NCBI RefSeq assembly: GCF_000204055.1
Contig: NW_006768814.1
Location: 333,322 to 397,321 of the forward strand
Length of the DNA stretch: 64,000 nt
Origin: Melampsora larici-populina 98AG31
Lineage: Eukaryota > Basidiomycota > Pucciniomycetes > Pucciniales > Melampsoraceae
Direction: 5' to 3'
The notes beneath the pieces were generated by a model that was not told the origin of the DNA, ran no database searches, and worked only from the letters and a program-made list of their open reading frames with translations. Positions 1-11,401 of this stretch are shown here, piece by piece. The position numbers and the translations under genes are program-made. Each line of letters opens with the position of its first letter. The stretch's first letter is position 1.

Positions 1-326
1 CTTGTAGCTAGCGTTATAGATATCCACTCCCCACTTGAAAGCGAAAAAAGAAAAGAAGATAGATCTCTATGGTAGAGAACGTGAGAGAGATGAGTGATGA
101 TGAGAGCTTCAGATTCGGGCGCGGGATAATTCCGTAGTAGGAATATTTCCGCGGATGGGAGGAAGAGGAAAAAATTTTTTGCAGGAAAATTTCTGCAACA
201 TTTTTCTATGTGCATCGAGAGAAAAGTTGCCCCGGTGCCCGGGCACTTTCTTTCCACCCATTTCCCGACATCTACCCGTCTCGTGGAAAAAGATGGTACC
301 GTCGTGCCTTTGGGTACCCTCAATCA
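1..326. other. Left flank, no gene seen
   Basis: Sequence outside the outer LTR element. Short frames are open on both strands around 109-385, but they overlap each other and run into the LTR, and they show no domain or splice structure. Nothing functional is recognised here. Confidence 0.4.
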
Positions 327-1034
327 TTAAAGGAGTTTGGAATGAGGTGGACGCGAGGTTTGTAACTGTGAGCAATTTAAGCTAATAGTTGATTAATTTG
401 ATTGAATAAAAGATAGAGCGAAAAGAACAAATCATAAGAAAAACAAGCTGGGTTTTATACCCTTAAACAACCAACTCAAACACGTACAACTTGAGCAATT
501 TTACAATAATATCATATTCACGTAATTGTGGAATTCCGGTGGCACATTCTAGAATATTACTAATGCCGAGCCCAACGCTCCTTTCGTCTAAGAGTCATCC
601 CATAACAGCCTTATGTAATCCCTCCATTCATCAGTATACTTCCCAGACCGCCAGAGTAACATTCCCCACATGTTGTCCGGTTAGGTTTTAGATGTTATGT
701 CACTCGAGGAGGGTTCCCAATCCTTCTCGAGAGCCAAGAACTGGGATAGCCTACTTCTTTCAGGAGTTCATAACATAATTCGTTAATTCACGATCTCTTC
801 GCACGAGTATCATGACTTTATATAATTATGTTATCACGTAAAAAGAATATAAGAAGAATATAGGCGAGAGACATATAAAATATGTAATTAATAAAAGAAG
901 ATAAATTTAAAACTAAAAGAAAGAGAAATAAAATAATGAACTGAGAGAAATAATTGATCTTCAAAACTAAATAGTTATCTCATCCTGTTCAGCCAGGAGA
1001 CAAGTTGTCTAGGCAACTTATGCCCTGGCTGACA
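327..1034 (-). repeat. 3' LTR of outer Gypsy element
   Basis: Direct copy of 33012-33719, 708 bp each, with three single-base differences, all A here and G in the other copy. The minus-strand start is TGTCAGCC. It is preceded on the minus strand by a short purine run (GAGGGAG, 1035-1041) that may be the polypurine tract. Confidence 0.9.
990..1031. repeat. Near-palindrome at the LTR start
   Basis: CAGCCAGG at 990-997 pairs with CCTGGCTG at 1024-1031, and an inner arm (CAAGTTG with CAACTT) pairs too, giving a 42-nt interrupted palindrome a few bases from the LTR terminus. The same structure lies at about 33675-33716 in the other LTR. It may be an enhancer, a factor-binding site or a terminal RNA fold. 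Confidence 0.7.
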
Positions 1035-1072
1035 CTCCCTCAGACGGAAAAAACAAAAAAATAATGCCAATG

Positions 1073-1993
1073 TCATTTTTTAACATTCCTTTCTTCCCGA
1101 GCCTCCTTACGAAATCTCCTCAGTAGAGCGGTTCCATTAGGAATTTCGTTCTCATGGACCCATCTTGCCAAGTCCGGTGACCGGTTTTTGAAAGAGACTA
1201 AAAATTGTCGAACTTTCTTGTTACCTTTAGTCACTACTCGCTGTTGCAATACCCGTTGTATAACACCTTCCTCCTCTGTTAATTCCGGAGTCGCTTTTGT
1301 ATTTACGGTCCTCTTCGGGAATTTGTCAGAATCAGAAGATATATACATCTTCATTAGTGAAACTGGAAACACTGGGTGTCTGCGAGAGTAGGCGCCTTGT
1401 AAGTCCAACTCCGCCGCATTATTTCCAACCATCTTGACGACCGTAAATGGACCTATAAACGGGTCTTTCAATTTAGGGTTGCCATTCAAGTTATTGAAAT
1501 GTACCGTCGATAATAACACTTGATCTCCTGCTTTAAATGGAGGAGTGATATGTATCTTATCCCAACACTGTTTTTCATACAAGAAAGCTTTTGTAATACA
1601 ATCGGCCGCGTGTGCCCTTGCAAGTTCTTGCATGTGTGAAAAATTCCCCGCCAATGGGTGAACATCCAGCTTTCCTAACCTTTTATTAGTTAGCATGCGT
1701 GGGTTCTGAGGAATATAACCTTGCTCCAATTCGAACGGAGTTCTACCTGTACTAGCATGAACACTGCTGTTATAGGCGAACTCCAATCCTGGTAAGAGGG
1801 ATACCCAGTCATGCGTACATCCCTCGCTGTCCTTATACAGGAGGCCAAATGCGCAATACCGTTGTATCAGGTCTTCCATCGTTTGAATAGTCCTCTCAGC
1901 AAGCCCATCCGTTTGCGGATGGTGTGCCGTTGACAACTTAAGTTCACAACCGGCTATCCTCATCAGGGACGTCCAAAATTCCGATGTGAACTT
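1073..1993 (-). pseudogene. Integrase C-terminal half plus chromodomain of outer Gypsy (shifted frame)
   Basis: This frame carries the integrase core glutamate region (PQTDGLAERTIQ), the C-terminal integrase domain and a chromodomain-like tail (RQFLVSFKN... ARWVHENE), marking the element as a chromovirus. Chromodomains direct integration to marked chromatin in this family. It should be continuous with the frame upstream, but an 8-bp tandem duplication (GTGAACTT twice, 1986-2001 on the plus strand) shifts the phase between the second catalytic aspartate and the glutamate. As it stands it is separated from gag-pol and the integrase is inactive. The frame ends at 1073. Confidence 0.85.
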
Positions 1994-4900
1994 GTGAACT
2001 TTGGGTCCCTGTCGCTAATAATAGCTACTGGCAATCCACACTCATTGAGCGCATTCTTCCACCACAAATGGGCCAACCCTTTCGCATCAATATCTTTATG
2101 ACATGGAACGAACTTGGCCTTCTTTGACAGACGGCAGACTATCACCAGGGCTGAGTTGTAAGAAGCATTGCCTGCTGGTGGTAACCCAGTCACAAAGTCC
2201 ATGTTGATGATTTCCCATGGCTTTGTTGGCTTCTGTATTTCTTGTAACAACCCAAACGTCTTTCCTGTTTTTCTATTGCCTCTTTGACATGTATCACAGG
2301 AATTGATATATGATATCACATCTTGGTTGTAATTCATCCACCACGCCGTGTTTTTTACCCGATTTATTGTCTTATCAAGGCTAAAATGTCCCGCGAGTAT
2401 GTCGTCATGGCAGAGTTTCAATATCTGCTCCTTCATACTCTCGTGAACAACCAGGCGATGTGATCCTTGCTTCCAATAGTAGAGCAGGTCATCTTCATAA
2501 ATGAACCGTCCTTGGTTGAATAACTTCTTCCAAGGTTCGTCTAATGAACTTATTATTTCATGATTAGTATTACCGTCAGGTTTCTTCAATAGCATGACTA
2601 TCTTCCGCATGTTAGGACACAGCGTGTACCCTTCTGCAACGCTGCAGTAAAATTCACTTGCTAAGTCCACCACATGTAACCCAAATATTTCTGTGTTATC
2701 ATCTGGTGCAACGCATGCTGGATTATCGGGCGTATTCGGCATTGGGCTACGGGACAAACAATCGGCATTTTGATGTTTGTCCCCTGCGCGGTGGCTGATA
2801 GTCATCCGTCCTCTGTACTCCTGGATAGCTATCTGCCACCGAAACATGTGCCTATTCGGTGTTTTCATGCCCAGTAAGCTCTTCACTGCCGGACAGTCTG
2901 TTACCACCTCGAATGTACTGCCATCAAGGTAATAGTGTAACTTCTCCAATGCCCATACCACTGCAAGACATTCAAGTTGCGTCGCACCATACCGTAATTC
3001 GCCATTTCTCAATGATCGTGATATGAAACATATAGGAACTTCAACTTCCTTCCCTTCAACAACCTGTTTCTGATGTAGAGCCGCCCCTAGTCCTATGAAA
3101 CTAGCGTCGGTATAAACAATAAATGGTTTATCAAAATCGGGAAGCGATAAAGACGGCGCGTCTTGTAACATCCGTTTCAAATTATCAAAAGCTTGCTGCC
3201 GCTCCTCTGTCCACTCAAAGGCCTCATTTCGCCGAATCAATCGAGTTAGAGAAAGCGCAACCAGTTGGTAATTCTTAAGGTATTGTCTATAATACCCACA
3301 CATACCCAAAAAGCTCTGTACTTCCTTAACGGTTTGTGGGGGTTGTATATGACTAATTGCTTTCACCTTATTGTCATCAACCGACATCAGCATCCCAGAC
3401 ACAATGTGTCCTAACACCTTCGTCGATTGAAAAGCAAAATGACACTTCTTGAAGGCGAGCGTCAAATTTATCTGTTCAAGTTTCGTAAAAACCCGTTGCA
3501 GATGTTCTGCATGTTCTTTGGTATTCCTTGAATGGACAATAATATCATCAATATATATGGTCATCCATCCTTCGCGGATTTCCTTGTTGAAGGTTTTATC
3601 CATGGTTCGTTGGAATACTGATGGCCCATTCTTAGGCCCAAACGGCATTCTCAAATATCTAAACATACCACAATGCGTAATAATAATCAAGTAATTACTC
3701 GCTCGCTCTGTGTTTTTGAATTGATGGTATCCTTTGTACCCATCCAACAACGATATTCTTGTAGCACCCTTTAAGCCATGCAGAATAGAATCAATTCTAG
3801 GCATGCCATATACATCTGATACTGTATAGTCATTTAGGGCCCGAAAATCACCGCACATCCTCTTCTTGCCATTCTGATATTGTATAATCACCGGCGAGAT
3901 AACGCAGTCTTGAGGTGTCTGGTCGATTTCTTCAAGTACTCCTAATTCTAGTAATTCTTGAATACTTTCTTCGATATCCTTCCGTTTATGCGGACTACAA
4001 GGATATGCTTTCTTTTTTAAACTCATAGGCATCCTATCTCCGTCAATGTTCAAATTAATATTGAACTCATCGACGGAAACCTCTCCCAGTTGTCTCTTTC
4101 CATGCGCAAACACCATAGGAAACTCCCTGATTACTTTGGACAGCAATTCTCTGTCTTCCGTAGGCAGTTCAGTATCCCACGTTGATTCCGCAAACGCTCT
4201 TTCAAACGCCTCAGGTTCTGGCGTCGGGATACCCTTTACATCGGGTGCATTGCCTTCATTCAGTTTCTCCGCATCAACAGCAATCACCTGTTGTGCAGGA
4301 ATTGTCTTGTCGTATGTTAATGCGAACTTTCTTTTCAAGTTATTCCCTAACGTGAAATACTTATCACAGATATGAAGTCGTATTCCATATAATAACATGT
4401 TATTATTCCCTACAATAAAATATTGTGGAAGCCCTTCATTATCCATCACAACAAACTTCATTACGGCCCGGATATTACCCCTCTCGTGGCCAAACACTAC
4501 ATTGGCAACATAAGTCCCAATTGGTTTGAGCACTGAACCGTACCCTTTCCACTTCCCAGTGTCCTCATTTACTAAGTTCTTTCTCCATTCCGGATCAACT
4601 TGTTGTAAATAAGTACTCGAGACCACACTTCCACCTGCTCCAGAATCCAGCACGATTGTGACTTCATTCTGGTGTACCATGGCTGTGCACCTTGCTGGAC
4701 ACACACCAGTTACTTCGCTAGGCGTTTGTACGTATTCCGCCTCTTGTACGTCGCGCAATTGGCCCAAGCTATCTGTCAGGAAATGGCCATGTAAGATTTC
4801 TGTCTCCAGAATCATTACATCATTTGTATCCACTTGGATGTTATCATTTTCCGCTAAGTCGTCATCCTCTCCTGAATAAACACACGACTCGTCGTCGTCG

Positions 4901-5499
4901 TCGTTAATATTCAGAACTTTGTTACACGTATGTCCTGGAGCCCAAGGGCCCTGGCAACGATGACATGTCTTGTTTTTTACCCTATCTTTAGAGTCACTTT
5001 GCAGTGGAATGCTAACTTTCTTTTTATCGACAGCACTATCTTCCTTTTTTAAGATAGGTGCACTGTGGTTTTCGCCTTGCCACATCCGTCTGCTCCCCTG
5101 AAAGGTAGGTTTATCAACTACTTTCTGTTGGTATATTAGGATGCGTTCACAAATGGTCAGATATTCGGAAATATCATCTACGTCCTTCGTACTTACGTTA
5201 ATTGTATCCTGTACTGACGCAGGCAACTTTGTTAAGATATGTTCCTTAATATCTTCGTTACTACTGGTAGGGTACACCGATGCAATTTTACGATGCAACG
5301 CAGTAAGGAATTCAGTTACATCTGAATTTCCATACGAAAACTGCATTTGATGTAACAAGGTCAGTTGGCGCTGTCTCCACACTGTTCCTCCAAATTTCTT
5401 TGTTATCAAAGCTTTCCAGTGCTCCCAACTTTTCCCTCTGTGTTGCTTATGCACGGCTTTAAACCATGTATAAGCAACCCCTTTTAGGATTGTAGGTAA
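1963..5499 (-). pseudogene. Gag C-terminus and pol (protease, RT, RNase H, integrase N-half) of outer Gypsy
   Basis: The frame is open from the Helitron junction at 5499 down to a stop at 1963. In order on the minus strand: the rest of the capsid-type gag; a zinc knuckle CHRCQGPWAPGHTC near 4950; the protease active site VLDSGAGGS near 4640; reverse transcriptase with YIDD near 3555; RNase H (YTDASF near 3115); integrase HHCC zinc domain near 2280-2420; and the first two integrase aspartates. After ISDRDPKF the frame is thrown by the 8-bp duplication and ends within about 12 codons. The 5' part of gag is 23 kb away at 28370-28824. It belongs to the same unit as the LTRs at 327 and 33012. Activity would need the Helitron and the duplication to be absent. 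Confidence 0.9.
5489..5499. repeat. 11-bp direct repeat at Helitron 3' junction
   Basis: ATTGTAGGTAA, identical to 28370-28380. Both copies are host gag sequence (codons for L-P-T-I). One copy is needed to keep the gag frame, so the second behaves like a target site duplication. Confidence 0.85.
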
Positions 5500-5523
5500 C
5501 TAGACCCTGGGCGGCCAGCCGCC
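5500..5523 (-). other. Helitron 3' terminal hairpin and CTAG end
   Basis: Hairpin 5510-5523 followed on the minus strand by CAGGGT and CTAG. A partial second copy of the end motif (TAGACCCTG) recurs about 30 bp further in, which suggests a duplicated terminator. Confidence 0.8.
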
Positions 5524-5931
5524 TTATGCACTTAGACCCTGCCCTCGCCTGGCCGTAGGAGTAAAAGCCCCAGGCTTGAATTGTGCAAAGGACATCATTT
5601 TAGGTTTTAGCGTGGTAGGTCTCAGACTTTTGCGTTGTACATACTGCCACAGCCTGTCTAAAGGAATGTGATGCATATGTAAGGCTGTGTGCATTCCCAA
5701 GTTATGACATAGGAACATGGTGACGATGACATTATCAAGCGAAGTAAGTACAAAAGGTCTATGTTGCACTGCGTTCTTACAACAAAATCACTACCATCCT
5801 CATATGATTATCACACAACGTAATTGTTACTGTGATCGCGAACACCGTGAACGCCCCATTTGTTGGTTAAGCCAACCACTCATCAGGTAGGTCTTCCACT
5901 GGCCCATTCAGCCCCATGTCCAACTCCTGTG

Positions 5932-7248
5932 TCAGATGAAAAGGATTAGCCGATGGGTAATCACTTCTAAATTCACCGCCGAGCGCTCAGACATCCACAG
6001 AGGAAGGCTCACCAAAATTTCCTCAAACTTGAGCTCTTGCATAAAGTGGCAATGTATGTTGTGATTATCAAACGCACAAACTAACTCGTCATCAACAAGA
6101 CTTGCACCTCTTACGTTCGTGAACACGATGTGCTTGAAGTGGACTGGTTTTTGAAAGTGTCCGTCTGGTAGTAAACACAATGCATGACGCCAATATACTT
6201 GTCCATCTGTGTACTTAGTAACCAACGTTCTCAGGGAACGAAAGAAACCACGCTGTAGCCAACCCAAGTGGAAGTCTGTCGAAGGCCACGTCGTGGTTCT
6301 CAAACATCGAAGCTTGGGGAATATGCTGAAGGATGTGGCGGGAGGTAAGTTTGTCGGAATGTTGTCAATACACAGGCATTCTAGGTTGAATTGTGATTCC
6401 CAGAGAATGCCAGCGGGGCGGTCGTTTGCCGGATCCACAGAGTTATATTCGATTGTGTTGAGTGTTCTGGTCGTCGCACGCGTGATTTGGGAGAGAGCCT
6501 GTCGACTGCTTTCATAGTATTTAAACCAGAAGTGCCTTAAGCATGGCAAACTACCATTGTGCAAGAAATGAGGGTCTAAGTACGGTAGCGACACAGAGAG
6601 TGATTCCAAGGTTGGAGTGACACAGAGGAGTTGCGCAATGGACTCCGAGTCTGTGCTTAATCTTCTAGGCCAGTCGTATCGTCTGATCAGGGTGAGTTTG
6701 CCGAGACACTTGATGTATTTCACGGCTTCTATCATGTCTGGTGATACCATCATGCAGTTGCCAAACACCAAAGTCAAGCTAGTGATGTTGATACCGAAAG
6801 TATGGATCACCTTTGCACCGGTGTACATTGGAATGCTCATAGCACATTGTTTCATGACGCTATCTGGAATGTGAATTTCGGGTTCTGCTGGTGTGTAACC
6901 CCATAAGTGCTCCATTGACAGACAACGCAAGGGCGAGTGTTGGGAGCTGAGGATTGACCCTTGCCAACGTTCCAAGAGACGATGAGCCATGCCGTGTGTC
7001 TGTAGCCGTACGGCATCGAAGAGAAAATAAGGTATAACTTGTGCCCAGACCCAAGCGACCAGACGTAAGCGTTGAAGGTAGATGGTTGTACGGATAATCA
7101 GCACGCGCTCTTCTGCGCTGTTGATGGCATTGGTCGTCTTCCAAGGTGCTGTATCCATGTAATACATCATGATACGCGATATGACCTCAGGCGGGAGGAC
7201 ACCAGGAGCTAATTTAGGCATCAATCTTAATTTAGAAAACGACGGCAT
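5932..7248 (-). CDS. F-box-like protein, Helitron passenger
   Basis: Single open frame of 438 aa. The N-terminus has an F-box-like segment (LPPEVISRIMMYYM near residue 19, with conserved hydrophobic spacing after it). The rest is rich in leucine and tryptophan in the loose repeat style of basidiomycete F-box proteins that recruit substrates to SCF ubiquitin ligases. No catalytic motif is seen. It lies inside the Helitron, downstream of RepHel and on the same strand, so it is either a captured host gene or a resident passenger. The lack of introns suits a retro-copied or element-adapted gene. The F-box call is moderate; the substrate is unknown. The 590 bp between it and RepHel shows no gene. 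Confidence 0.6.
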   Translation of the reverse strand: MPSFSKLRLMPKLAPGVLPPEVISRIMMYYMDTAPWKTTNAINSAEERVLIIRTTIYLQRLRLVAWVWAQVIPYFLFDAVRLQTHGMAHRLLERWQGSILSSQHSPLRCLSMEHLWGYTPAEPEIHIPDSVMKQCAMSIPMYTGAKVIHTFGINITSLTLVFGNCMMVSPDMIEAVKYIKCLGKLTLIRRYDWPRRLSTDSESIAQLLCVTPTLESLSVSLPYLDPHFLHNGSLPCLRHFWFKYYESSRQALSQITRATTRTLNTIEYNSVDPANDRPAGILWESQFNLECLCIDNIPTNLPPATSFSIFPKLRCLRTTTWPSTDFHLGWLQRGFFRSLRTLVTKYTDGQVYWRHALCLLPDGHFQKPVHFKHIVFTNVRGASLVDDELVCAFDNHNIHCHFMQELKFEEILVSLPLWMSERSAVNLEVITHRLILFI

Positions 7249-7839
7249 CGTGAAAGTATATATTTGGCGTCTATAGTCGCAAATTTGGGCACTGGAATTC
7301 GGATTTGTACGACGACAGCAGCAACGGCATGGTAGGGATAATCACATAGAGAGCATCATATATATTCATCATATGGGACGATTGATTACTCAGAAGTCAT
7401 ACCTGCAATGGCACTGTCTTCTCCAAAACAAACCCTGAGAGTACCACCGTGGCAGTCAGCCCCATACTCATCCACATAGAACAAAGGGTCCGTCACATCA
7501 TGGCGCGCAAAATGCAAAGGCGAACCCATGAACATAGAAACAGAACCCTCCTCATGATCGTTGTCATGGGTTTGTAACCGTAGCAGAAGGCCTTATAGGA
7601 AACGGTATTAAAATTTGCATTTTTCTATTGCCGCGCAGAGGTCGGGTGGTGAACTCACTGGCAACAACATGAGTACGGTACGCATCTTACGCCCTCACAC
7701 CGGACGCGGTACTCGAGTGTCACTTGTTTCACCGCAATGTCGCCTCGAGGGAATCATTGACTCGAGGAAATAAATTCGTTACATCTTTTAATCATCTAAA
7801 ATGGATCTTAGTCGACATGATTCGACAGCATCTCTGGTT

Positions 7840-8961
7840 TCACTCAGCAATGAACTCCCGATGCACAATGTTGACCGTCTTATTATATCCAAAGGCCTCT
7901 GTCATACTTACCTGAACCTCAGCTGCCGAAGTGCATCTTGAGAGAGCTACGTATAGCTGCCCGTGCGCGAACACCAAATCTGGCAACAGCACCAACACCT
8001 TGTCCAGGCTCTGGCCCTGCGACTTATTGATTGTCATGCAGTACGCGATAGCGACCGGGAATTGGAATCGGTAAAATCGAACTGGGAATAAGTCGTCCCC
8101 TTCATGTAGTAATTTGATTCGAGGAATGATCACCACGCGACCCTTTTTCTCGCCGGTGATTACCCGGCACCTCAATGCTGCCGGTGCACAAGCCGTCACG
8201 ACCAGGCGTGTCCCGTTACAAAGACCTTGAGCGAGGTTCAGATTCCTCAGCAGAATGATTGGTACCCCTTGCTTCAATCTTAAGGAGTGGGGAGGGAAGG
8301 ATGGAAAATCTTGTGCATTGAGGATTTCAGTGGACACCGGCTCCTCGTAGTCTTCGTCGACAACGTCGATGGACGTAGATAGCAGCTCCTCACCCTCAGC
8401 AAGATCTAAACAGGCCTCGTTCACCGCGGTGACCTTCTTATTCAGGGGTGTTACCACACATCTCTCAGTGTAATACTTCGTCAGCGCCAACCAATCTATA
8501 GACCGTATCAGGTCACGTGCTTCGCCGTACATCCGGCGCACAGGCGTAAGATCGACCTCCACAGTGTCCGGGACACTGATGACGTTGCATCTTCCAATAT
8601 CCACAGGCGCAATGTCCTCGGCCTGGGTACTACCATTGCCCACCGTCAAAAGCCATTCTGCGAACTCCGCGTTCGAACGGCGAGTCTCGTCACTATCCTG
8701 AGCATTACCCCTCAAACGCAAGTTTTCTCGAAGCGCAAATTTCTTGATGTCTGGCCACAGGTAGCACCTCTTCAGCGACTCCTGCGCCTGCTGTTCAATG
8801 CTTGCCAAGCGCACCACAGGCATCGTCTGTCGGAAGTCTCCCGAAAAGAGGACTGCCACCCCGCCAAATGGCTCATCACATCCTCGCAAGTCACGCAAGC
8901 TTCGATCCACGCACCGCAATACTGAATTATTTTGCATGGCAACCTCGTCCCACACCAGGAA
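7840..8961 (-). pseudogene. Helitron RepHel, helicase C-terminal part
   Basis: Begins directly after an in-frame TGA (8962-8964) with VWDEVAMQ, helicase motif II, and continues through the remaining superfamily-1 (Pif1-like) motifs to [12 protein letters not shown] and YVALSRC (motifs V and VI). The last ten or so codons before the normal Helitron ending (NIVHREF) start with a perfect GTAAGT, so a short terminal intron is possible, although the frame is open through it. It would unwind DNA during rolling-circle transposition. Cut off from the rest by the stop codon. Confidence 0.85.
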
Positions 8962-10148
8962 TCACAGCTCTTTCAGACTTTCCCCCAATCGCTCTCCCAG
9001 ACCAAAACCACACCTTGATTCGTCGGTCGTTTGCAACGGAACTTTGAAAGCGGTGTGTGCGGTTTGGCCTTTGAATAGCAATAAAGCCGCCACACCGGAA
9101 GACGCAACAGCTTGACTGTCTATACCGTTTGCATTACAATAGTGAAGGCAGGCATTCAAGACAAAAGTCTTGCCAGTACCGCCGGGCCCATCCAGGTACA
9201 TCATGCCAGACCTCCCCTGTTCCATCCATTCCACCACGTTATCAAACACTTTCCTCTGCTCCGCATTCATCTTTCCTTCCGCATCCGCCACAACAGCAGC
9301 ACTATGTCCAGGCGAGTAGTCGGCGTCAATTTGCTCGTTGTAAAGGTTGCCCAAAATCCTCATAATATCCATGTTTGCCATAGGTAAACCTGCGTGACCT
9401 AATGACAAACCCATTTCCTTGAGACATAAGTCCAAGCGGTAGAGACCCAGTGCATAAACTATTTCTTCGGTGACTTGCAAATCAGGGTGTTCACGAGCGA
9501 TGGCGAATCCACAATCATCACACAAAGAATCACGGTGTTTCTCCCACAGAGTCATAGGATCCGCAGGTGGCGAATGTTTCAATATCAGCGCGAAGAAATG
9601 GCGCAGTCCGTGGCCGGTCTTCCAGGCTGAAGCTTCCTGCATGGATCTATCGTAGTGTTTGTCGTTCAACAACAGTCCTAAAGCATGGGCAGCGCTCCGG
9701 AACGTTGGGTGGAGATGTCCATCGACACGGCGGATATCATCAAATCCAGCTGGACCTTTGACATGAGCGAGCAATAGTCTCAGGTAGTACCTTTCGCCAT
9801 GGGCTAGTGATGCAAAATATGACCTCGAAATCGCCTGACTGTTTCTGGTCCGCACTTTCCATTTTCTGTTTTGGTCATTCCACGAAAAGAACCTAGGCAT
9901 CTCACTATACAACAGATCCTTGACGCAAGGACCATCTTGGCCAACTTTGAAGTTTTCACACGCTAGACAAAAGAACTCCGTCAAGGTTGTTCTGTTTGCC
10001 CTTCCGTTATTGATCCTTTCAACCAAGTCGTCTCCATCGACAAAGTACAGTTGTTGTGCACCTTCTACGTGCAGTGAGAGACGTTGCACACTCGGAAACC
10101 TTCCTGCGATGTCGAATTGAAAGAGCCTCCAAGCAGCTATGCAGTATC
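8962..10148 (-). pseudogene. Helitron RepHel, linker and helicase Walker A part
   Basis: Frame covering the region after the replicase domain (SVQRLSLHVEG) to the P-loop GPGGTGKTF near 9170-9195, ending at a premature TGA three residues before helicase motif II. The residue before the expected hydrophobic strand would be Arg if TGA had been CGA. It is joined to the previous piece through a frameshift near 10145-10155: the preceding frame reads ADQILHS, then the homologous sequence continues (AAWRLFQFDIAGRFPS) in another frame, equal to a net loss of two bases or gain of one. Confidence 0.85.
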
Positions 10149-11401
10149 TGGTCAGCCCGAGCTATCTTCAAGTGGGGACATGTAAGCGGCTCACCTTCTG
10201 GCGCGCTTATGAACCGTCCATCGACATACCTAAACGTTTCATCATTGCATTCCACAGACACCGCCGAGCGATCATGGCCCTTGGATATATATTTATAAAT
10301 GTACTTGATCGCGCGAATACCAACGGGTATCTCCACATTAATATGGCAGTTGTACTTGAGCAATAAGAAAGGATTGTAAGGTACCACATCCTGATTGGTA
10401 CATCGCCTGTTACCAACTTCAATGCTCTGCCCGTGCGCAGGCCGTCTGTACGTTGGATAGCTGTCGTCCCCAATGGTAGTGGTTGGACAGTTCGGCCGAG
10501 GGAAATTGAGGCGACAGTGACCATTCTTATAACACGATTGCTCTCGCGTACATGGCCCGTGGATCATGAATTTCTTTACAGCCTTGTGCAAGCCGGGATG
10601 AGTCACGGGATCCGGAAGGTCGGCTGAGACATGTAAGTCAATATCGGCAGCAGTTTTTGGTGTTGACTCTTTGTCCATTATTAATAATAGGTGTGCGTGT
10701 GGCAAAGCCCGCTTTTGGAATTCTATTGTCCAAACCCAACAGACAGCAACTCCTAATCGATTCTTCCTAGTTACATCATCCAACATAGCTAGGAATTTCA
10801 GTCGAAAAACCCGAGCCACGAGATCTGGCCTGTCCTGAGGTGTTTGCCCGTACTGAAGGTTTGCGGTAATTTCAGGCCATTCTGGGTTGGTAGTCATCGT
10901 GATGAAGAAGGAAGGGTTGCCAAAGGATTGAACTAATGCCATGGAGTCTTGATACAACTCGGCCATGTAACACGGTCCCCCAGTGAAGCTCGACGGCAGG
11001 ATCACTGCTTGACTCGGCGCGACATCATTCCGTCCCATAGCCTTCAGCGCCCCAGAATACAGGCACGCCCGAAGCTTTACTTGTTGTGATTTTATGAATT
11101 TCAACCTCCAACGTTCCACGCAGACATAAAGGTCCACCGTCAATTCCTGCAACAATCTTCCAGATGCCAATATCGCGGGAAACTCGTTTGGACGCCTGAA
11201 CAACACGTAAGCAAACCATTCTAAGTTGGTTATTTTGCCGTTCCGGTCTGAATAAAATCGAAATTGAGTCAGTCGCCAGTTAAATGCAGGTCTCGCGACA
11301 CGCATGAACTTACGCTGCGTCCTCGCCATCCTGTAATGTTCATCATAGCCTTGCGCCCCCCAGGGAAACAAGACTGGGTACCGCAAAGCCAAATAGCCCG
11401 T
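10149..11401 (-). pseudogene. Helitron RepHel, HUH replicase domain
   Basis: Contains the HUH nuclease motif LPHAHLLL (plus-strand region about 10690-10712) and the two-tyrosine motif YIYKYISKG (about 10281-10310) that together define the Helitron Rep domain, which nicks and joins single strands in rolling-circle transposition. The upstream edge at 11401 is where the inner Gypsy LTR begins. The coding sequence resumes at 22568 with the same 4-bp target repeat, in frame. Both catalytic motifs look intact, so this domain was functional before the frameshift downstream. Confidence 0.9.
11398..11401. repeat. Target site duplication CCGT, left
   Basis: Matches 22568-22571. Keeping one copy restores the RepHel reading frame exactly, so the duplication is 4 bp. 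Confidence 0.85.

Noticed and set aside
109..385. Overlapping frames on both strands at the left edge
   Set aside because: They overlap each other, run into the LTR and show no domain or splice evidence.
1963..2001. Programmed frameshift between pol parts of the outer element
   Set aside because: The shift falls inside the integrase catalytic core and coincides with an exact 8-bp duplication, which is better read as damage.
8955..8975. Intron explanation for the stop before helicase motif II
   Set aside because: No donor and acceptor pair fits; the frame is continuous on both sides of a single TGA.
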